The notes under the pieces: generated by a model | Told to the model about the DNA's origin: nothing | What the model saw: only the letters and a program-made list of their open reading frames with translations | Databases searched by the model: none | Shown: positions 1-8,828 of the stretch, piece after piece | How positions within the stretch are numbered: position 1 is the first letter of the stretch | Layout of the letters: the number at the start of each line of letters is the position of its first letter | Program-made: the position numbers and the translations under genes | From: an uncultured Pseudomonadota bacterium | GTDB taxonomy: Bacteria > Pseudomonadota > Gammaproteobacteria > Methylococcales > Methylomonadaceae | DNA length: 64,000 nt | Assembly: GCA_903848935.1 (NCBI GenBank) | Contig: CAINHO010000006.1 | Span: forward strand, 47,428 to 111,427 | Direction of reading: 5' to 3'

Positions 1-1
1 T

Positions 2-520
2 ACAGGCTATTTAGCGGTTCCTTTTTTATCGCAAATGCAGCCGAGTGTAAAAGCAATGGCCGCAGGCGCACCGGTTGAAGTGGACATCAGTAAAATAGAA
101 GTAGGTCAATTGATTCGCGTCGCGTGGCGCGGCAAACCAGTTTGGGTGTTGCAACGTTCACCCGAAATTTTAGCCACTTTGACGACATTAGATGGTCAAT
201 TAAGTGATCCACAATCGAACGAATCGAGCCAACCCGAATCCAGTAAAAATTCCGCGCGTTCAATGAAACCAGAAATTTTTGTCGCGGTGGGTTTGTGTAC
301 ACATTTGGGTTGTTCGCCAACGTTTAGACCTGAAGTCGCGCCACATGATTTAGGCGCAGATTGGAAAGGTGGATTTTTTTGTCCGTGTCACGGTTCATGG
401 TTTGATTTAGCAGGGCGAGTTTATAAAGGCGTGCCTGCGCCAACCAATTTAGAAGTTCCGCCTTATCGTTATATTACGGACACGCAAATTATTATTGGCG
501 AAGAGGAGAAAGCGGCATGA
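2..520 (+). CDS. petA: Ubiquinol-cytochrome c reductase iron-sulfur subunit (Rieske), 5' truncated by window edge
   Basis: Rieske subunit of the cytochrome bc1 complex, which passes electrons from ubiquinol to cytochrome c1 at the periplasmic face of the inner membrane. The two cluster-binding boxes are present: CTHLGC (nt 295-312) and CPCHGSW (nt 382-402), giving two Cys and two His ligands plus the disulfide pair. The frame is open from the first bases of the window, so the true start and the twin-arginine/TM anchor lie upstream; the first in-frame ATG at 35 is internal. A Ser/Glu-rich insertion (nt about 205-265) sits before the first box. The last codons overlap petB by 4 nt (ATGA), indicating translational coupling. 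Confidence 0.95.
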   Translation, partial: TGYLAVPFLSQMQPSVKAMAAGAPVEVDISKIEVGQLIRVAWRGKPVWVLQRSPEILATLTTLDGQLSDPQSNESSQPESSKNSARSMKPEIFVAVGLCTHLGCSPTFRPEVAPHDLGADWKGGFFCPCHGSWFDLAGRVYKGVPAPTNLEVPPYRYITDTQIIIGEEEKAA

Positions 521-1908
521 ATTTAAAACCGACTCGTTTAAGAATGTGTGGCAACTGGGTTTTAGACCGTTTCCCGCTGGCACAAGTTTGGAATGAACAC
601 ATGGCGCATTATTACGCGCCAAAAAACTTTAACTTTTGGTATTTCTTCGGTTCACTTGCGTTATTGGTTTTAGTGAATCAATTTGTGACGGGCATTTTGC
701 TCACGATGAATTATAAACCTGATGCAAAATTAGCGTTTGATTCGGTTGAATACATTATGCGCGACGTAAATTGGGGTTGGTTAGTGCGCTATATGCACTC
801 AACAGGCGCATCCGCATTTTTCATCGTGATTTATATGCACATGTTCCGAGGTTTACTTTACGGTTCGTTTAAACAGCCACGCGAATTGATTTGGATTTTC
901 GGGATGTTGTTGTTTGTCGCGTTAATGGCAGAAGCGTTCATGGGTTATTTGTTGCCTTGGGGACAAATGTCCTATTGGGGCGCACAAGTAATCATTTCGT
1001 TATTCAGCGCAATTCCTGTGATTGGCGACGATTTGTCGTTGTGGATTCGCGGCGATTACGTCATTTCTGATGCAACCTTGAACCGTTTTTTTGCGTTTCA
1101 CGTTATTGCGGTGCCATTGGTTTTAGTTTTACTCGTATTTATGCACATCGTGGCGTTACACGAAGTGGGTTCGAATAATCCTGACGGCGTAGATATTAAA
1201 AAATCAAAAGATCCTTGGGGTCATCCCGTTGAAGGTATTCCGTTCCATCCTTATTACACCGTGAAAGACCTAGTCGGCGTGGCGGTATTTTTATTATTTT
1301 TTGCGACAGTGATTTTCTATATGCCCGAAATGGGCGGTTACTTTTTAGAACACGCTAATTTTATTCCTGCTGATCCGATGAAAACACCTGAACACATTGC
1401 GCCCGTTTGGTATTTCACACCGTTCTATTCGATTTTGCGGGCGATTCCGGACAAATTCGCCGGTGTCATCGGTATGGGTGGTTCAATTGTGGTGTTGTTT
1501 TTATTGCCGTGGTTGGATCGTGGCAAAGTGAAATCGATTCGTTATCGCGGTGGCATTTACAAAAAAGCGTTGATGTTGTTTGTGATTAGTTTCATTGCCT
1601 TAGGTTATTTAGGCACACAACCGGTCACGCCTTTAGCGACGATGATGGCGCGAGTTTTCACCGCTTGTTATTTTGGCTTTTTCTTATTGATGCCCATTTA
1701 CACGCGCTGGGAAAAACTTAAACCCGTACCGAATCATCTGACAATACAGCCAACTTTGGAAGAACGTATTCCAGAATTGAAAGCGTTGTTTGAAGAAGTG
1801 ACTGAAATTAAAACAGAAGGTGAAGTCTCAAAACGCGGCTTTAATCCCACAGGTGCGAAAAATGTATTGATTCGCACGGCGAAAAATTTGAAAGAGAGCC
1901 TAGACTGA
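517..1908 (+). CDS. petB: Ubiquinol-cytochrome c reductase cytochrome b subunit
   Basis: Membrane core of the bc1 complex, carrying the two b hemes and the Qo and Qi quinone sites. At 463 aa it matches long bacterial cytochrome b. Heme-ligand helices are visible as RYMHSTGASAFF...YMHMFRG and FHVIAVPLV...MHIVALHEVG. The Qo-site motif reads PVWYF rather than PEWYF, a variant also found in other beta- and gammaproteobacteria. Eight or so hydrophobic helices are followed by a hydrophilic tail of about 70 residues. It starts in the Rieske stop region and overlaps cytochrome c1 through TGATG. Confidence 0.96.
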   Translation: MNLKPTRLRMCGNWVLDRFPLAQVWNEHMAHYYAPKNFNFWYFFGSLALLVLVNQFVTGILLTMNYKPDAKLAFDSVEYIMRDVNWGWLVRYMHSTGASAFFIVIYMHMFRGLLYGSFKQPRELIWIFGMLLFVALMAEAFMGYLLPWGQMSYWGAQVIISLFSAIPVIGDDLSLWIRGDYVISDATLNRFFAFHVIAVPLVLVLLVFMHIVALHEVGSNNPDGVDIKKSKDPWGHPVEGIPFHPYYTVKDLVGVAVFLLFFATVIFYMPEMGGYFLEHANFIPADPMKTPEHIAPVWYFTPFYSILRAIPDKFAGVIGMGGSIVVLFLLPWLDRGKVKSIRYRGGIYKKALMLFVISFIALGYLGTQPVTPLATMMARVFTACYFGFFLLMPIYTRWEKLKPVPNHLTIQPTLEERIPELKALFEEVTEIKTEGEVSKRGFNPTGAKNVLIRTAKNLKESLD

Positions 1909-2627
1909 TGAAAAAATTACTTTCACTGTTTTTATTAGTGTTGTCGGTTAATGTATTTGCTTCGGGCGGCGTGGAATTGCAAGACGCAGACGTTGATTTA
2001 ACCGATAAAGTTTCATTGCAACGTGGCGCGAAACATTTTGTGACCTATTGTTTGGGCTGTCATTCAGCAAAACAAATTCGTTATTTGCGAATTGCCAACG
2101 ATTTGGGCTTGGATGAAAAGCACGTTTTAACGGATATTGCGCCAGAAGGTGCGGGCATTTATGACCAATTACATTCAGCGATGAACAAGCACGATGCTGA
2201 AAAATGGTTCGGTACACAACCGCCCGATTTGTCTTTGATTGCCCGTTCACGCGGTGCGGATTGGCTTTATAGCTATTTGAAAGGTTTTTATGTTGATAAA
2301 ACTCGTCCGTTTGGTGTGAATAACGCTATTTTTGAAGATGTCGGTATGCCAAATCCATTGTGGCAATTACAAGGTGAACAAAAACCGGTTTTTACAAACG
2401 ATGGTGAACGACGGGTGCTTGAAAAGTTAGCAAGCGTCGGCAATGGCACACAATCATCTGAAGAATTCGACAGAACCGTCAATGATTTGGTGAATTTCTT
2501 GGTGTATGTCGGTGAGCCAGTACAACTTGAACGTCAACAAATGGGTAAATATGTGTTGTTTTACTTGCTGATTTTCTTAGTTATCGCGTATTTGTTGAAA
2601 AAAGAATACTGGAAAGACGTGCATTAA
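1908..2627 (+). CDS. petC: Cytochrome c1 of the bc1 complex
   Basis: 239 aa c-type cytochrome that takes electrons from the Rieske protein and hands them to soluble cytochrome c. An N-terminal signal peptide (about residues 1-18), one heme attachment site CLGCH, a likely axial Met in the GMPNPLW segment, and a C-terminal transmembrane anchor (about 208-227) followed by a Lys-rich cytoplasmic tail are all visible. It is the last gene of petABC and is followed by a strong hairpin, so the operon probably ends here. Confidence 0.95.
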   Translation: MKKLLSLFLLVLSVNVFASGGVELQDADVDLTDKVSLQRGAKHFVTYCLGCHSAKQIRYLRIANDLGLDEKHVLTDIAPEGAGIYDQLHSAMNKHDAEKWFGTQPPDLSLIARSRGADWLYSYLKGFYVDKTRPFGVNNAIFEDVGMPNPLWQLQGEQKPVFTNDGERRVLEKLASVGNGTQSSEEFDRTVNDLVNFLVYVGEPVQLERQQMGKYVLFYLLIFLVIAYLLKKEYWKDVH

Positions 2628-2638
2628 GTCTGCATTTT

Positions 2639-2668
2639 ACGGCGAGAAACGTTCCGGTTTTTCGCCGT
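2639..2668 (+). terminator. Hairpin after petC
   Basis: Arms 2639-2650 and 2657-2668 pair over 12 positions (one G-T pair) around a 6 nt loop. There is no long T-run after the stem on the plus strand, so it may act as an mRNA-stabilising hairpin or a weak terminator between petABC and sspAB. Confidence 0.6.
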
Positions 2669-2689
2669 CCCGAAAATGTGGCAATCGTG

Positions 2690-2695
2690 TATAAT
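2690..2695 (+). promoter_or_regulatory. Probable sigma-70 -10 box upstream of sspA
   Basis: A perfect TATAAT, 48 nt upstream of the chosen sspA start and just after the petC hairpin. I see no good -35 at 16-18 nt spacing, so the promoter rests on the -10 and its position. Confidence 0.45.
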
Positions 2696-2742
2696 GCAGC
2701 TTGTTTTTATGGTTTTTTCCCTTCTTTAAGAGGTTGTTATTT

Positions 2743-3381
2743 GTGACCAATATAGCTACTCGTAAATCTGTTATGACTCTCTATTCTTCCCCACTTTGTG
2801 TCATGAGCCATTGCGCTCGATTTGTGTTACAAGAAAAAGGTATTGCTGCCGAAATTGAATATTACGACCCCGAAAATCCACCGAAAGATTTATTAGAAGA
2901 TAATCCTAGCGGTGTGTCGCCGACGTTAATTGAACGTGATTTAGTGCTTTACGATTCGCGTATCATCATGGAGTATTTGGACGAACGCTTCCCGCATCCA
3001 CCGTTGCATCAAATGGATCCTGTTTCGCGTGCCAGCGCACGGATGTTGATTAAACGCATCGATCAAGAATGGTATGTATTACTGGATGACGTGTTGCACA
3101 CAGGTGAGAAAAAATCGGCGAAAGCGAAAAAGCAGTTGCGTGAAAGTTTGTTAAACGCGGCTTCTATTTTTGCTGCACGTCCGTATTTTATGAGTGATGA
3201 ATTTTCGTTGATTGATTGTGTGGTTGCGCCATTATTGTGGCGGATGCCGAGTGTCGGTATTGATTTGAAAGAGGCACAGGATGACGTAATTAACAATTAC
3301 GCACAACGCATGTTTAATCGTCCGGCATTTAGACGCAGCCTCAGTGAAGCTGAAAAAGACTTAGCGGATTTGCCAAAATGA
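2743..3381 (+). CDS. sspA: Stringent starvation protein A (GST-like, RNA polymerase-associated)
   Basis: Glutathione S-transferase-fold protein that binds RNA polymerase and acts as a transcription regulator under starvation in enterobacteria. The N-terminal thioredoxin-like half carries PSGVSPTLIERD and LYDSRIIMEYLDERFPHPPL, typical of SspA; the C-terminal half is the helical GST domain. I chose GTG at 2743 (product begins VTNIATRKSVMTLY), which lines up with the short leader of E. coli SspA and has AAGAGG about 9 nt upstream; a TTG at 2701 is in frame but lies over the promoter. Length 212 aa is normal. The stop overlaps sspB by 4 nt. Confidence 0.93.
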   Translation: MTNIATRKSVMTLYSSPLCVMSHCARFVLQEKGIAAEIEYYDPENPPKDLLEDNPSGVSPTLIERDLVLYDSRIIMEYLDERFPHPPLHQMDPVSRASARMLIKRIDQEWYVLLDDVLHTGEKKSAKAKKQLRESLLNAASIFAARPYFMSDEFSLIDCVVAPLLWRMPSVGIDLKEAQDDVINNYAQRMFNRPAFRRSLSEAEKDLADLPK

Positions 3382-3761
3382 CCTCGTTAAAACCGTATTT
3401 GATTCGCGCGATTTACGAGTGGATTTTAGATAACGATTTCACGCCTTTTTTGTTGGTTGATGCCAATCATCCAGACGCGATGTTGCCGCAACAATTCGCA
3501 CAAGATGGGCGGATTATTTTGAATATCCGTCCGTCCGCGATTGATGCCTTGTCGTTAGGCGATGACTCGATCGAGTTTAATACCCGTTTTAGCGGTAAAT
3601 CGACTTACATTTACGCGCCTGTCGCAGCGGTGTTGGCAATTTATGCGAAAGAAAATGGCAAAGGCATGGTATTTGAAGCGGAAGAATCTCAAAATGATGA
3701 ACCGCCCAAACCCCCTGAACCACCTAAAAAAACTAAACCGACATTGCGCGTTTTGAAATAA
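3378..3761 (+). CDS. sspB: Stringent starvation protein B, ClpXP adaptor
   Basis: Adaptor that delivers ssrA-tagged proteins, released from stalled ribosomes, to ClpXP. The conserved core is MTSLKPYLIRAIYEWILDN, then ILNIRPSAI and FSGKSTYIYAPVAAVLAIYA (residues 1 to about 100). It is followed by a Pro/Glu/Lys-rich flexible linker and a short C-terminal ClpX-binding tail ending LRVLK. At 127 aa it is slightly shorter than in E. coli, with the difference in the linker. Coupled to sspA by ATGA overlap, the usual gammaproteobacterial order. Confidence 0.93.
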   Translation: MTSLKPYLIRAIYEWILDNDFTPFLLVDANHPDAMLPQQFAQDGRIILNIRPSAIDALSLGDDSIEFNTRFSGKSTYIYAPVAAVLAIYAKENGKGMVFEAEESQNDEPPKPPEPPKKTKPTLRVLK

Positions 3762-3780
3762 CGTACCATTTTCAAGCTAG

Positions 3781-3823
3781 AAAAAAAGGGGTGATTGCTG
3801 AGAAAGCAATCACCCCTTTTTGT
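3781..3823. terminator. Bidirectional intrinsic terminator between sspB and the lipoprotein gene
   Basis: A near-perfect stem (3783-3799 with 3805-3821, 17 bp) with a 5 nt loop, flanked by A-run and T-run on opposite sides. It can terminate sspAB on the plus strand and the convergent lipoprotein gene on the minus strand. Confidence 0.92.
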
Positions 3824-3826
3824 GGT

Positions 3827-4048
3827 CTACCAATTACGGCGACGCTGTTGAAAATACGGACGATATTCGCCCCGCTCTGAATAACGATAACGCGGTGGCG
3901 AAGGTTCCGGTACATAGTAATGATGTTCATGATACGTCTGCGGGTAAATCGGCGTAACTGTAGAATAGCGCGAATAACCATACGGGCTGGGAGAGACGCA
4001 GCCACCTAAGCACAATGCACTTGAAATAATGAGTAGTAATCGTTTCAT
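3827..4048 (-). CDS. Small Tyr/Arg/Pro-rich lipoprotein of unknown function
   Basis: 73 aa. A lipoprotein signal with lipobox LGGC is followed by a short mature part very rich in Tyr, Pro, Ser and Arg, ending RRRNW. I chose ATG at 4048 because AGGTGG lies just before it; a GTG at 4057 in frame would bury that site. The low-complexity mature part suggests an envelope-associated peptide, but no family is recognised. It is downstream of another lipoprotein gene on the same strand, separated by 22 nt. Confidence 0.7.
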   Translation of the reverse strand: MKRLLLIISSALCLGGCVSPSPYGYSRYSTVTPIYPQTYHEHHYYVPEPSPPRYRYSERGEYRPYFQQRRRNW

Positions 4049-4070
4049 TTTCGCCACCTGTTAACGTCGA

Positions 4071-4493
4071 TTATTTGTCGGTTTTCGTTGTATCTTCGCT
4101 GTTTGTATTTGCCACAAAGAGCGTCAAACATTCCAATTCACTTTCAGTGTAATTACTGCGAGCTTCCATCAATTTTTGTGCTGAACCAAATCCCTCACGC
4201 AATTCTTCTAACGTTTTTTTCGGATCGGCGGATTGCGCCAATGTCAGCATTTTAGTGTAGTTGCGATATGCCGTTAGTCGTGCGGGGTCTAAGGCGAAAA
4301 CTCCATCCATATTTTTCGATGAGGCAGCCACAATACAATCTGCCATTTTGTCTTGCGGAATGTTGTAATCTTTTGCACCTGCTGTTTTTTTGTCGAGTTC
4401 CAACTCGGCTAAAACAGCAGCGGTATAATTGTTTTTGTCGCTACAGCCGGTAAGTAATAAGGCAACAACTGAAAGTAATAAAATTTTTTTCAT
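4071..4493 (-). CDS. Hypothetical lipoprotein
   Basis: 140 aa with an N-terminal Lys-Lys, a hydrophobic stretch and lipobox LTGC (Cys17), so it should be lipidated and membrane-anchored. The mature part is helical and hydrophilic with two Cys (in MADCIVAAS and LECLTLF) that could form a disulfide. I do not recognise the family. It sits between the JAMM protease and the small lipoprotein on the minus strand. Confidence 0.75.
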   Translation of the reverse strand: MKKILLLSVVALLLTGCSDKNNYTAAVLAELELDKKTAGAKDYNIPQDKMADCIVAASSKNMDGVFALDPARLTAYRNYTKMLTLAQSADPKKTLEELREGFGSAQKLMEARSNYTESELECLTLFVANTNSEDTTKTDK

Positions 4494-4528
4494 GAGTTAA
4501 GGCAAAGTTTCTTGAGTAGGTTGAAAAA

Positions 4529-4945
4529 TTAAGTGAGTGATAGTGTAACGCGGACTTCAGTCGCACGTTGATTCGCAATGTGAAAAGCGCGTAATTCTAA
4601 AATCCCTTTTGTGTTTAACGAAATAATAAAATGCAACGCTTCGGGATAAGTTGCCGCCTCTAAATCTAACGTTGATGGACACGCCGGGGCGGTCGGGTGC
4701 GAATGATAAATGGCAAATAACTCTTCGCCGTTTTCACGCATTTGTTTCATGGCGGCAATTTGTTGTTTGGGATCGAGCGTAAAACGATTTTGCGGTTGTT
4801 CCGCTATATTTTCAATCGGATAACATTGCACCGGCACATTGTTTTTACGGCTCACTAAGCCACAAATTTCGGCATCAGGTGAAATTTGCGCCAGATGTAA
4901 TAATTGACTGGTTAATTTGCGTGATAGTTGAATTTCAGTAATCAT
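4529..4945 (-). CDS. JAMM/MPN+ (Mov34) metalloprotease-like protein
   Basis: 138 aa single-domain MPN+ protein. The catalytic pattern is complete: Glu in EICGLVSR, His-x-His in IYHSHP, and Ser plus Asp in PSTLDLEAA, giving a zinc isopeptidase/peptidase site. Bacterial members often remove C-terminal extensions from sulfur-carrier ubiquitin-like proteins and are encoded with moaD/thiS- or thiF-like genes. None of those is next to it here; the only same-strand neighbours are lipoproteins, 35 nt downstream. The substrate is therefore unknown. Confidence 0.85.
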   Translation of the reverse strand: MITEIQLSRKLTSQLLHLAQISPDAEICGLVSRKNNVPVQCYPIENIAEQPQNRFTLDPKQQIAAMKQMRENGEELFAIYHSHPTAPACPSTLDLEAATYPEALHFIISLNTKGILELRAFHIANQRATEVRVTLSLT

Positions 4946-5027
4946 TAAATGCTCTCATGTATAAAAAATAATCGGTAACTCGGTGGGCAACTGATAAAGT
5001 GCCTAATCTACAAAAATGAGGTGAACA

Positions 5028-8000
5028 GTGAAAGGCGATAATCCATCTAACAGACAACAACGATACCAGATTGAAACGGCAAAGCAACTCAGTGTTACTA
5101 CACTCTACATACTGCTAGGTCTGATTGATCACCATTATTTCTCTGGTGCTATCTGGCTAGGGAGTGGATTGGCATTAGCCACCGTACTGGTTGGTGGCTG
5201 GCGTTATCTGTGGAGCATATTTTTTGCTTCGCTAATAATGCTGCCGCTTCTGTTTAATCTGTCATTTAACGAATCGATTTTATTTAACGGTGGTATCACG
5301 TTGGCACATATCGTGGAAGTTGCTTTGGGTGCTTGGCTACTCAATCACAACCGCCGGTTTATGTCCTTACAAACATTACACGATTACTTGCGATTGATTT
5401 TCTGGGGCGGTGCAATTGCTTGTTTCGTTGGTGCTAACATTTCAGTGATTACGTTACTGTTCACCGGTTTTATTACGCCCATCAATTACATTGAAACCGT
5501 CATAATTTGGTGGATTAGCGACACGCTGGGGGTGATTTTAGTTGTGCCACTGATATTGACGTGGTGGCACATGAAATCAGTCCGAACTTCACGCATGAAA
5601 TGGATTGAAACGATTTTGTTGATTGGTGGCACGTTCGTTGTCGGACAAATTATTTTTTTTGGATGGATCAGTGAAATGATTAACACCTCTTCCAGAGGTT
5701 TTTTAATATTTTTGCCGATTACTTGGATTGCTATTCGACTGGATATGCGAGCCGTCACATTTACACTGAATATGGTGGCGGTGCAGGCATTATCAGGCGC
5801 ATATTTGAACGTTGGTTATTTTTCCAATAAAGACGCTCATTTAAATCTACAACATTATTGGCTTTACATCGTGACGCTATCTATCGTTGGGATGGCGTTA
5901 ACGATTTACGTTAACGAATTTAAACAGAAAGAGTATTACCAGCGAGCATTGTTAGATAACTTTCCATTTTGGGTTTGGCTCAAGGATACAGAAAGCCGAT
6001 TTCTGGCCGTGAATCGAACGTTTGCTACAAGTTGTAACGAAGATAATTGCGACAATATGTTGGGTAAGAGCGATTTTGATTACGCACCGAAAGCAATGGC
6101 AGAAGGTTATCGAAGCGATGATTTTGCTGTTTTAGCGTCCAATCAAAAAAAAATGGTAGTGGAACAAGTCGTTGATTATTTAGGCGTAATTACTTGGGTC
6201 GAAACATTCAAAGCACCGGTATTAGATGACAGTGGTAGAACGTTGGGAACGGTTGGTTTTGCACGGGATGTATCGGCTCGCAGAAAAATAGAAGAATCGT
6301 TAAAAACCAGCGAAGAATGGTTTCGGACACTATTCACGCAATCTCCTGTCGGCATTGGTTTGGTTGATTCTTTAACAGGACAGCTTTATCAAGTGAATCA
6401 AAAATACGCGGATATTGTGGGTTTCACTATTAGTGAACTGGAACAAATTAACTGGATGCAATTGAGTCATCCCGATGATCTTCAAGCCGATTTGGATAAC
6501 ATGGCGTTAATGAATGCAGGTGATACCAATGGCTTTACGATGGAAAAACGGTTGATTCATGCTGACAAGTCAATTATTTGGATTAACCTAATTGTTGCCA
6601 AAACAAGTATTCAACAACTGGGTCAACCCTGTCACCACGCTGTTATTGAAGACATCACCGAGCGAAAACAAATTGAACAATCACTTTTAGAGAGTGAATT
6701 TCGTTGGAAATTCGCCATTGAGGGCGCAGGTGATGGTGTATGGGATTGGAATGTACAAACTGATGAGGCTCTGTATTCCAAAAAATGGAAGGAAATGTTG
6801 GGTTATGCCGAAAATGATATTTTGCCCACAAATGCGGAATGGGTAACGCGCATTCATCCTGATGATAGCAAGTATGTATCGGAAAAAATGCAGGCATATT
6901 TGCAAGGCGAAACAGAAAATTATGTCGTTGAATACCGTTTGCGTTGCAAGGATGAACATTATAAATGGATTTTTGGGCGCGGCATGATTGTTGAACGTGA
7001 TGATAATGGCGACCCCCTACGTTTAATTGGCACGCATACCGACATCAGCGAGCGTAAAGCCGCCGAATACAATTTGGCGAAATCAAAATCAGACTTTATC
7101 GCTAACATGTCGCACGAAATTCGCACGCCAATGAATGCGATTATTGGATTGTCACGGTTGGCATTAAAGAAAGATATTTCTGTAGAAGTCAGGGATTATT
7201 TGGATAAGATTTTCAATTCTTCCAGTAATTTACTGAATATCCTTAATAATATTCTCGATTTTTCGAAATTAGAAGCAGCGGGCTTTGAGTATAATCACGC
7301 TGTTTTCGATTTGGATGTCATCATGGCTAATCTCGATAATTTATTCGTCAATCTTACCGAAGAAACGCGCGTCGATTTTAAAATGATTGTCGCACCTGAT
7401 GTGCCACGCGGATTAGTGGGTGATTCAATCAAGCTGCAACAAGTGTTAACAAATTTACTGAGCAACGCTAAAAAGTTTACCGAGCAAGGTGAAATCGTCA
7501 CGACGGTCGAAGTTCAAAATCGTGTTAATGACAGCATTGAATTATGTTTTACCGTGTGGGATACCGGCATCGGTATGACCACCGAACAAATCGACAAATT
7601 ATTTAAACCGTTTTCACAAGCTGATACGTCAATTACGCGGAAATATGGTGGCACAGGTTTGGGATTGTCGATTTGTAAGCAATTAGTTGAATTGATGGGA
7701 GGCGAAATTCATGTCACGAGCTTTTACGGCGAAGGCAGTGCTTTTAAATTTAATTTACCGTTTACCGTCGCGCCGATTCTGGTTAATTCAATCACGACTC
7801 TCCCAGTTTCCAATTACGATGCTCAACGCATTTTGTTGGTCGAAGACAATGAAATCAATCAGCTCGTCGCTATGGAATTATTAACATCGAGAGGATTAAA
7901 CGTTCAAATTGCGAATAATGGCAAAGAAGGCGTGGCATTGGCGTTAGCCGAACCGTTTGATTTAATTTTGATGGATATTCAAATGCCGGATATGGATGGA

Positions 8001-8828
8001 TTAACGGCAACACGGTTAATTCGGGCGGAACCGGAATTGAAAAATATACCGATTATCGCTATGACTGCTCACGCGATGCCCGGCGATAAAGAAAAAAGTT
8101 TAGCGGCCGGCATGAATGCTCATTTAACGAAACCCATTGATGAGGGGGAATTAGTCGCGACGTTGAACCACTGGCTAAATGATGACATTCAACGGGTTCA
8201 ATCGCGCCAATTACAGACAGATGTCGTGGCTTTATTGCCGAAACACCTTCCGCCGTTTGATTTAGTACGAGCCTTGGAATTCACTAATCACAATGCAACG
8301 TTATTACATCGTTTGCTCATTAGTTTTCAACAGCAATATGCGGATGTCGCCACACAATTGCAGCAGTTAATCGATGCTGGAAATTTTTTAGAAGCGAAAC
8401 ATTTAGCGCATTCGATTAAAGGCACGGCTGGCACATTAGTAGCGACGGAATTAAAAAATGCAGCGGCTGCATTTGAAATTGCGCTGGATTTGTCACAACT
8501 CGAGAACCTTCACCCGTTGCTAGATAATTTGATGACGGCACTCGGTGTCGCGTTGGCTGCAGTGGCATCGTTACCGCCATTTTTTGAAAAATCGGTCGAA
8601 TCCATTTTGAAAGCCGATGAAGTGAATGAGCGACTGGCGCAATTAAAGCACGCATTATCAAATAATCATTTTAAAGCGATTGATATGTTTGCGGAGTTAA
8701 AGCCGTATTTGTTAGAACATCATTTACAGTTTGCCGTGGCAGAGCTAGACAAGTGGCTTGAACAGTTAGATTTTCAACACGCCTTGCTTGTTTTAGAGGA
8801 TATTTATTTATTATTTGAGGACGATTAA
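5028..8828 (+). CDS. MASE1-PAS-PAS-PAS hybrid sensor histidine kinase with receiver and Hpt domains
   Basis: 1266 aa inner-membrane sensor. Domain order: MASE1-type membrane region (about 15-300, 8 or so TM helices), three PAS/PAC units (about 305-425, 426-555, 557-680), HisKA with His696 in NMSHEIRTPMNA, HATPase (DTGIGM and GGTGLGLSI boxes), receiver with Asp983 in LMDIQMPD, and Hpt with His1128 in LAHSIKGTAG. All phosphorelay residues are present, so a full four-step relay is possible. The final acceptor is not encoded nearby. GTG start at 5028 follows GAGGTG. The stop abuts the membrane fusion protein gene directly, suggesting control of, or coupling to, an export system. Confidence 0.93.
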   Translation: MKGDNPSNRQQRYQIETAKQLSVTTLYILLGLIDHHYFSGAIWLGSGLALATVLVGGWRYLWSIFFASLIMLPLLFNLSFNESILFNGGITLAHIVEVALGAWLLNHNRRFMSLQTLHDYLRLIFWGGAIACFVGANISVITLLFTGFITPINYIETVIIWWISDTLGVILVVPLILTWWHMKSVRTSRMKWIETILLIGGTFVVGQIIFFGWISEMINTSSRGFLIFLPITWIAIRLDMRAVTFTLNMVAVQALSGAYLNVGYFSNKDAHLNLQHYWLYIVTLSIVGMALTIYVNEFKQKEYYQRALLDNFPFWVWLKDTESRFLAVNRTFATSCNEDNCDNMLGKSDFDYAPKAMAEGYRSDDFAVLASNQKKMVVEQVVDYLGVITWVETFKAPVLDDSGRTLGTVGFARDVSARRKIEESLKTSEEWFRTLFTQSPVGIGLVDSLTGQLYQVNQKYADIVGFTISELEQINWMQLSHPDDLQADLDNMALMNAGDTNGFTMEKRLIHADKSIIWINLIVAKTSIQQLGQPCHHAVIEDITERKQIEQSLLESEFRWKFAIEGAGDGVWDWNVQTDEALYSKKWKEMLGYAENDILPTNAEWVTRIHPDDSKYVSEKMQAYLQGETENYVVEYRLRCKDEHYKWIFGRGMIVERDDNGDPLRLIGTHTDISERKAAEYNLAKSKSDFIANMSHEIRTPMNAIIGLSRLALKKDISVEVRDYLDKIFNSSSNLLNILNNILDFSKLEAAGFEYNHAVFDLDVIMANLDNLFVNLTEETRVDFKMIVAPDVPRGLVGDSIKLQQVLTNLLSNAKKFTEQGEIVTTVEVQNRVNDSIELCFTVWDTGIGMTTEQIDKLFKPFSQADTSITRKYGGTGLGLSICKQLVELMGGEIHVTSFYGEGSAFKFNLPFTVAPILVNSITTLPVSNYDAQRILLVEDNEINQLVAMELLTSRGLNVQIANNGKEGVALALAEPFDLILMDIQMPDMDGLTATRLIRAEPELKNIPIIAMTAHAMPGDKEKSLAAGMNAHLTKPIDEGELVATLNHWLNDDIQRVQSRQLQTDVVALLPKHLPPFDLVRALEFTNHNATLLHRLLISFQQQYADVATQLQQLIDAGNFLEAKHLAHSIKGTAGTLVATELKNAAAAFEIALDLSQLENLHPLLDNLMTALGVALAAVASLPPFFEKSVESILKADEVNERLAQLKHALSNNHFKAIDMFAELKPYLLEHHLQFAVAELDKWLEQLDFQHALLVLEDIYLLFEDD

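Noticed and set aside
4071..4945. Toxin-antitoxin or defence module around the JAMM gene
   Set aside because: Both neighbours are lipoproteins with clear lipoboxes; no toxin, nuclease or ubiquitin-like gene is seen.
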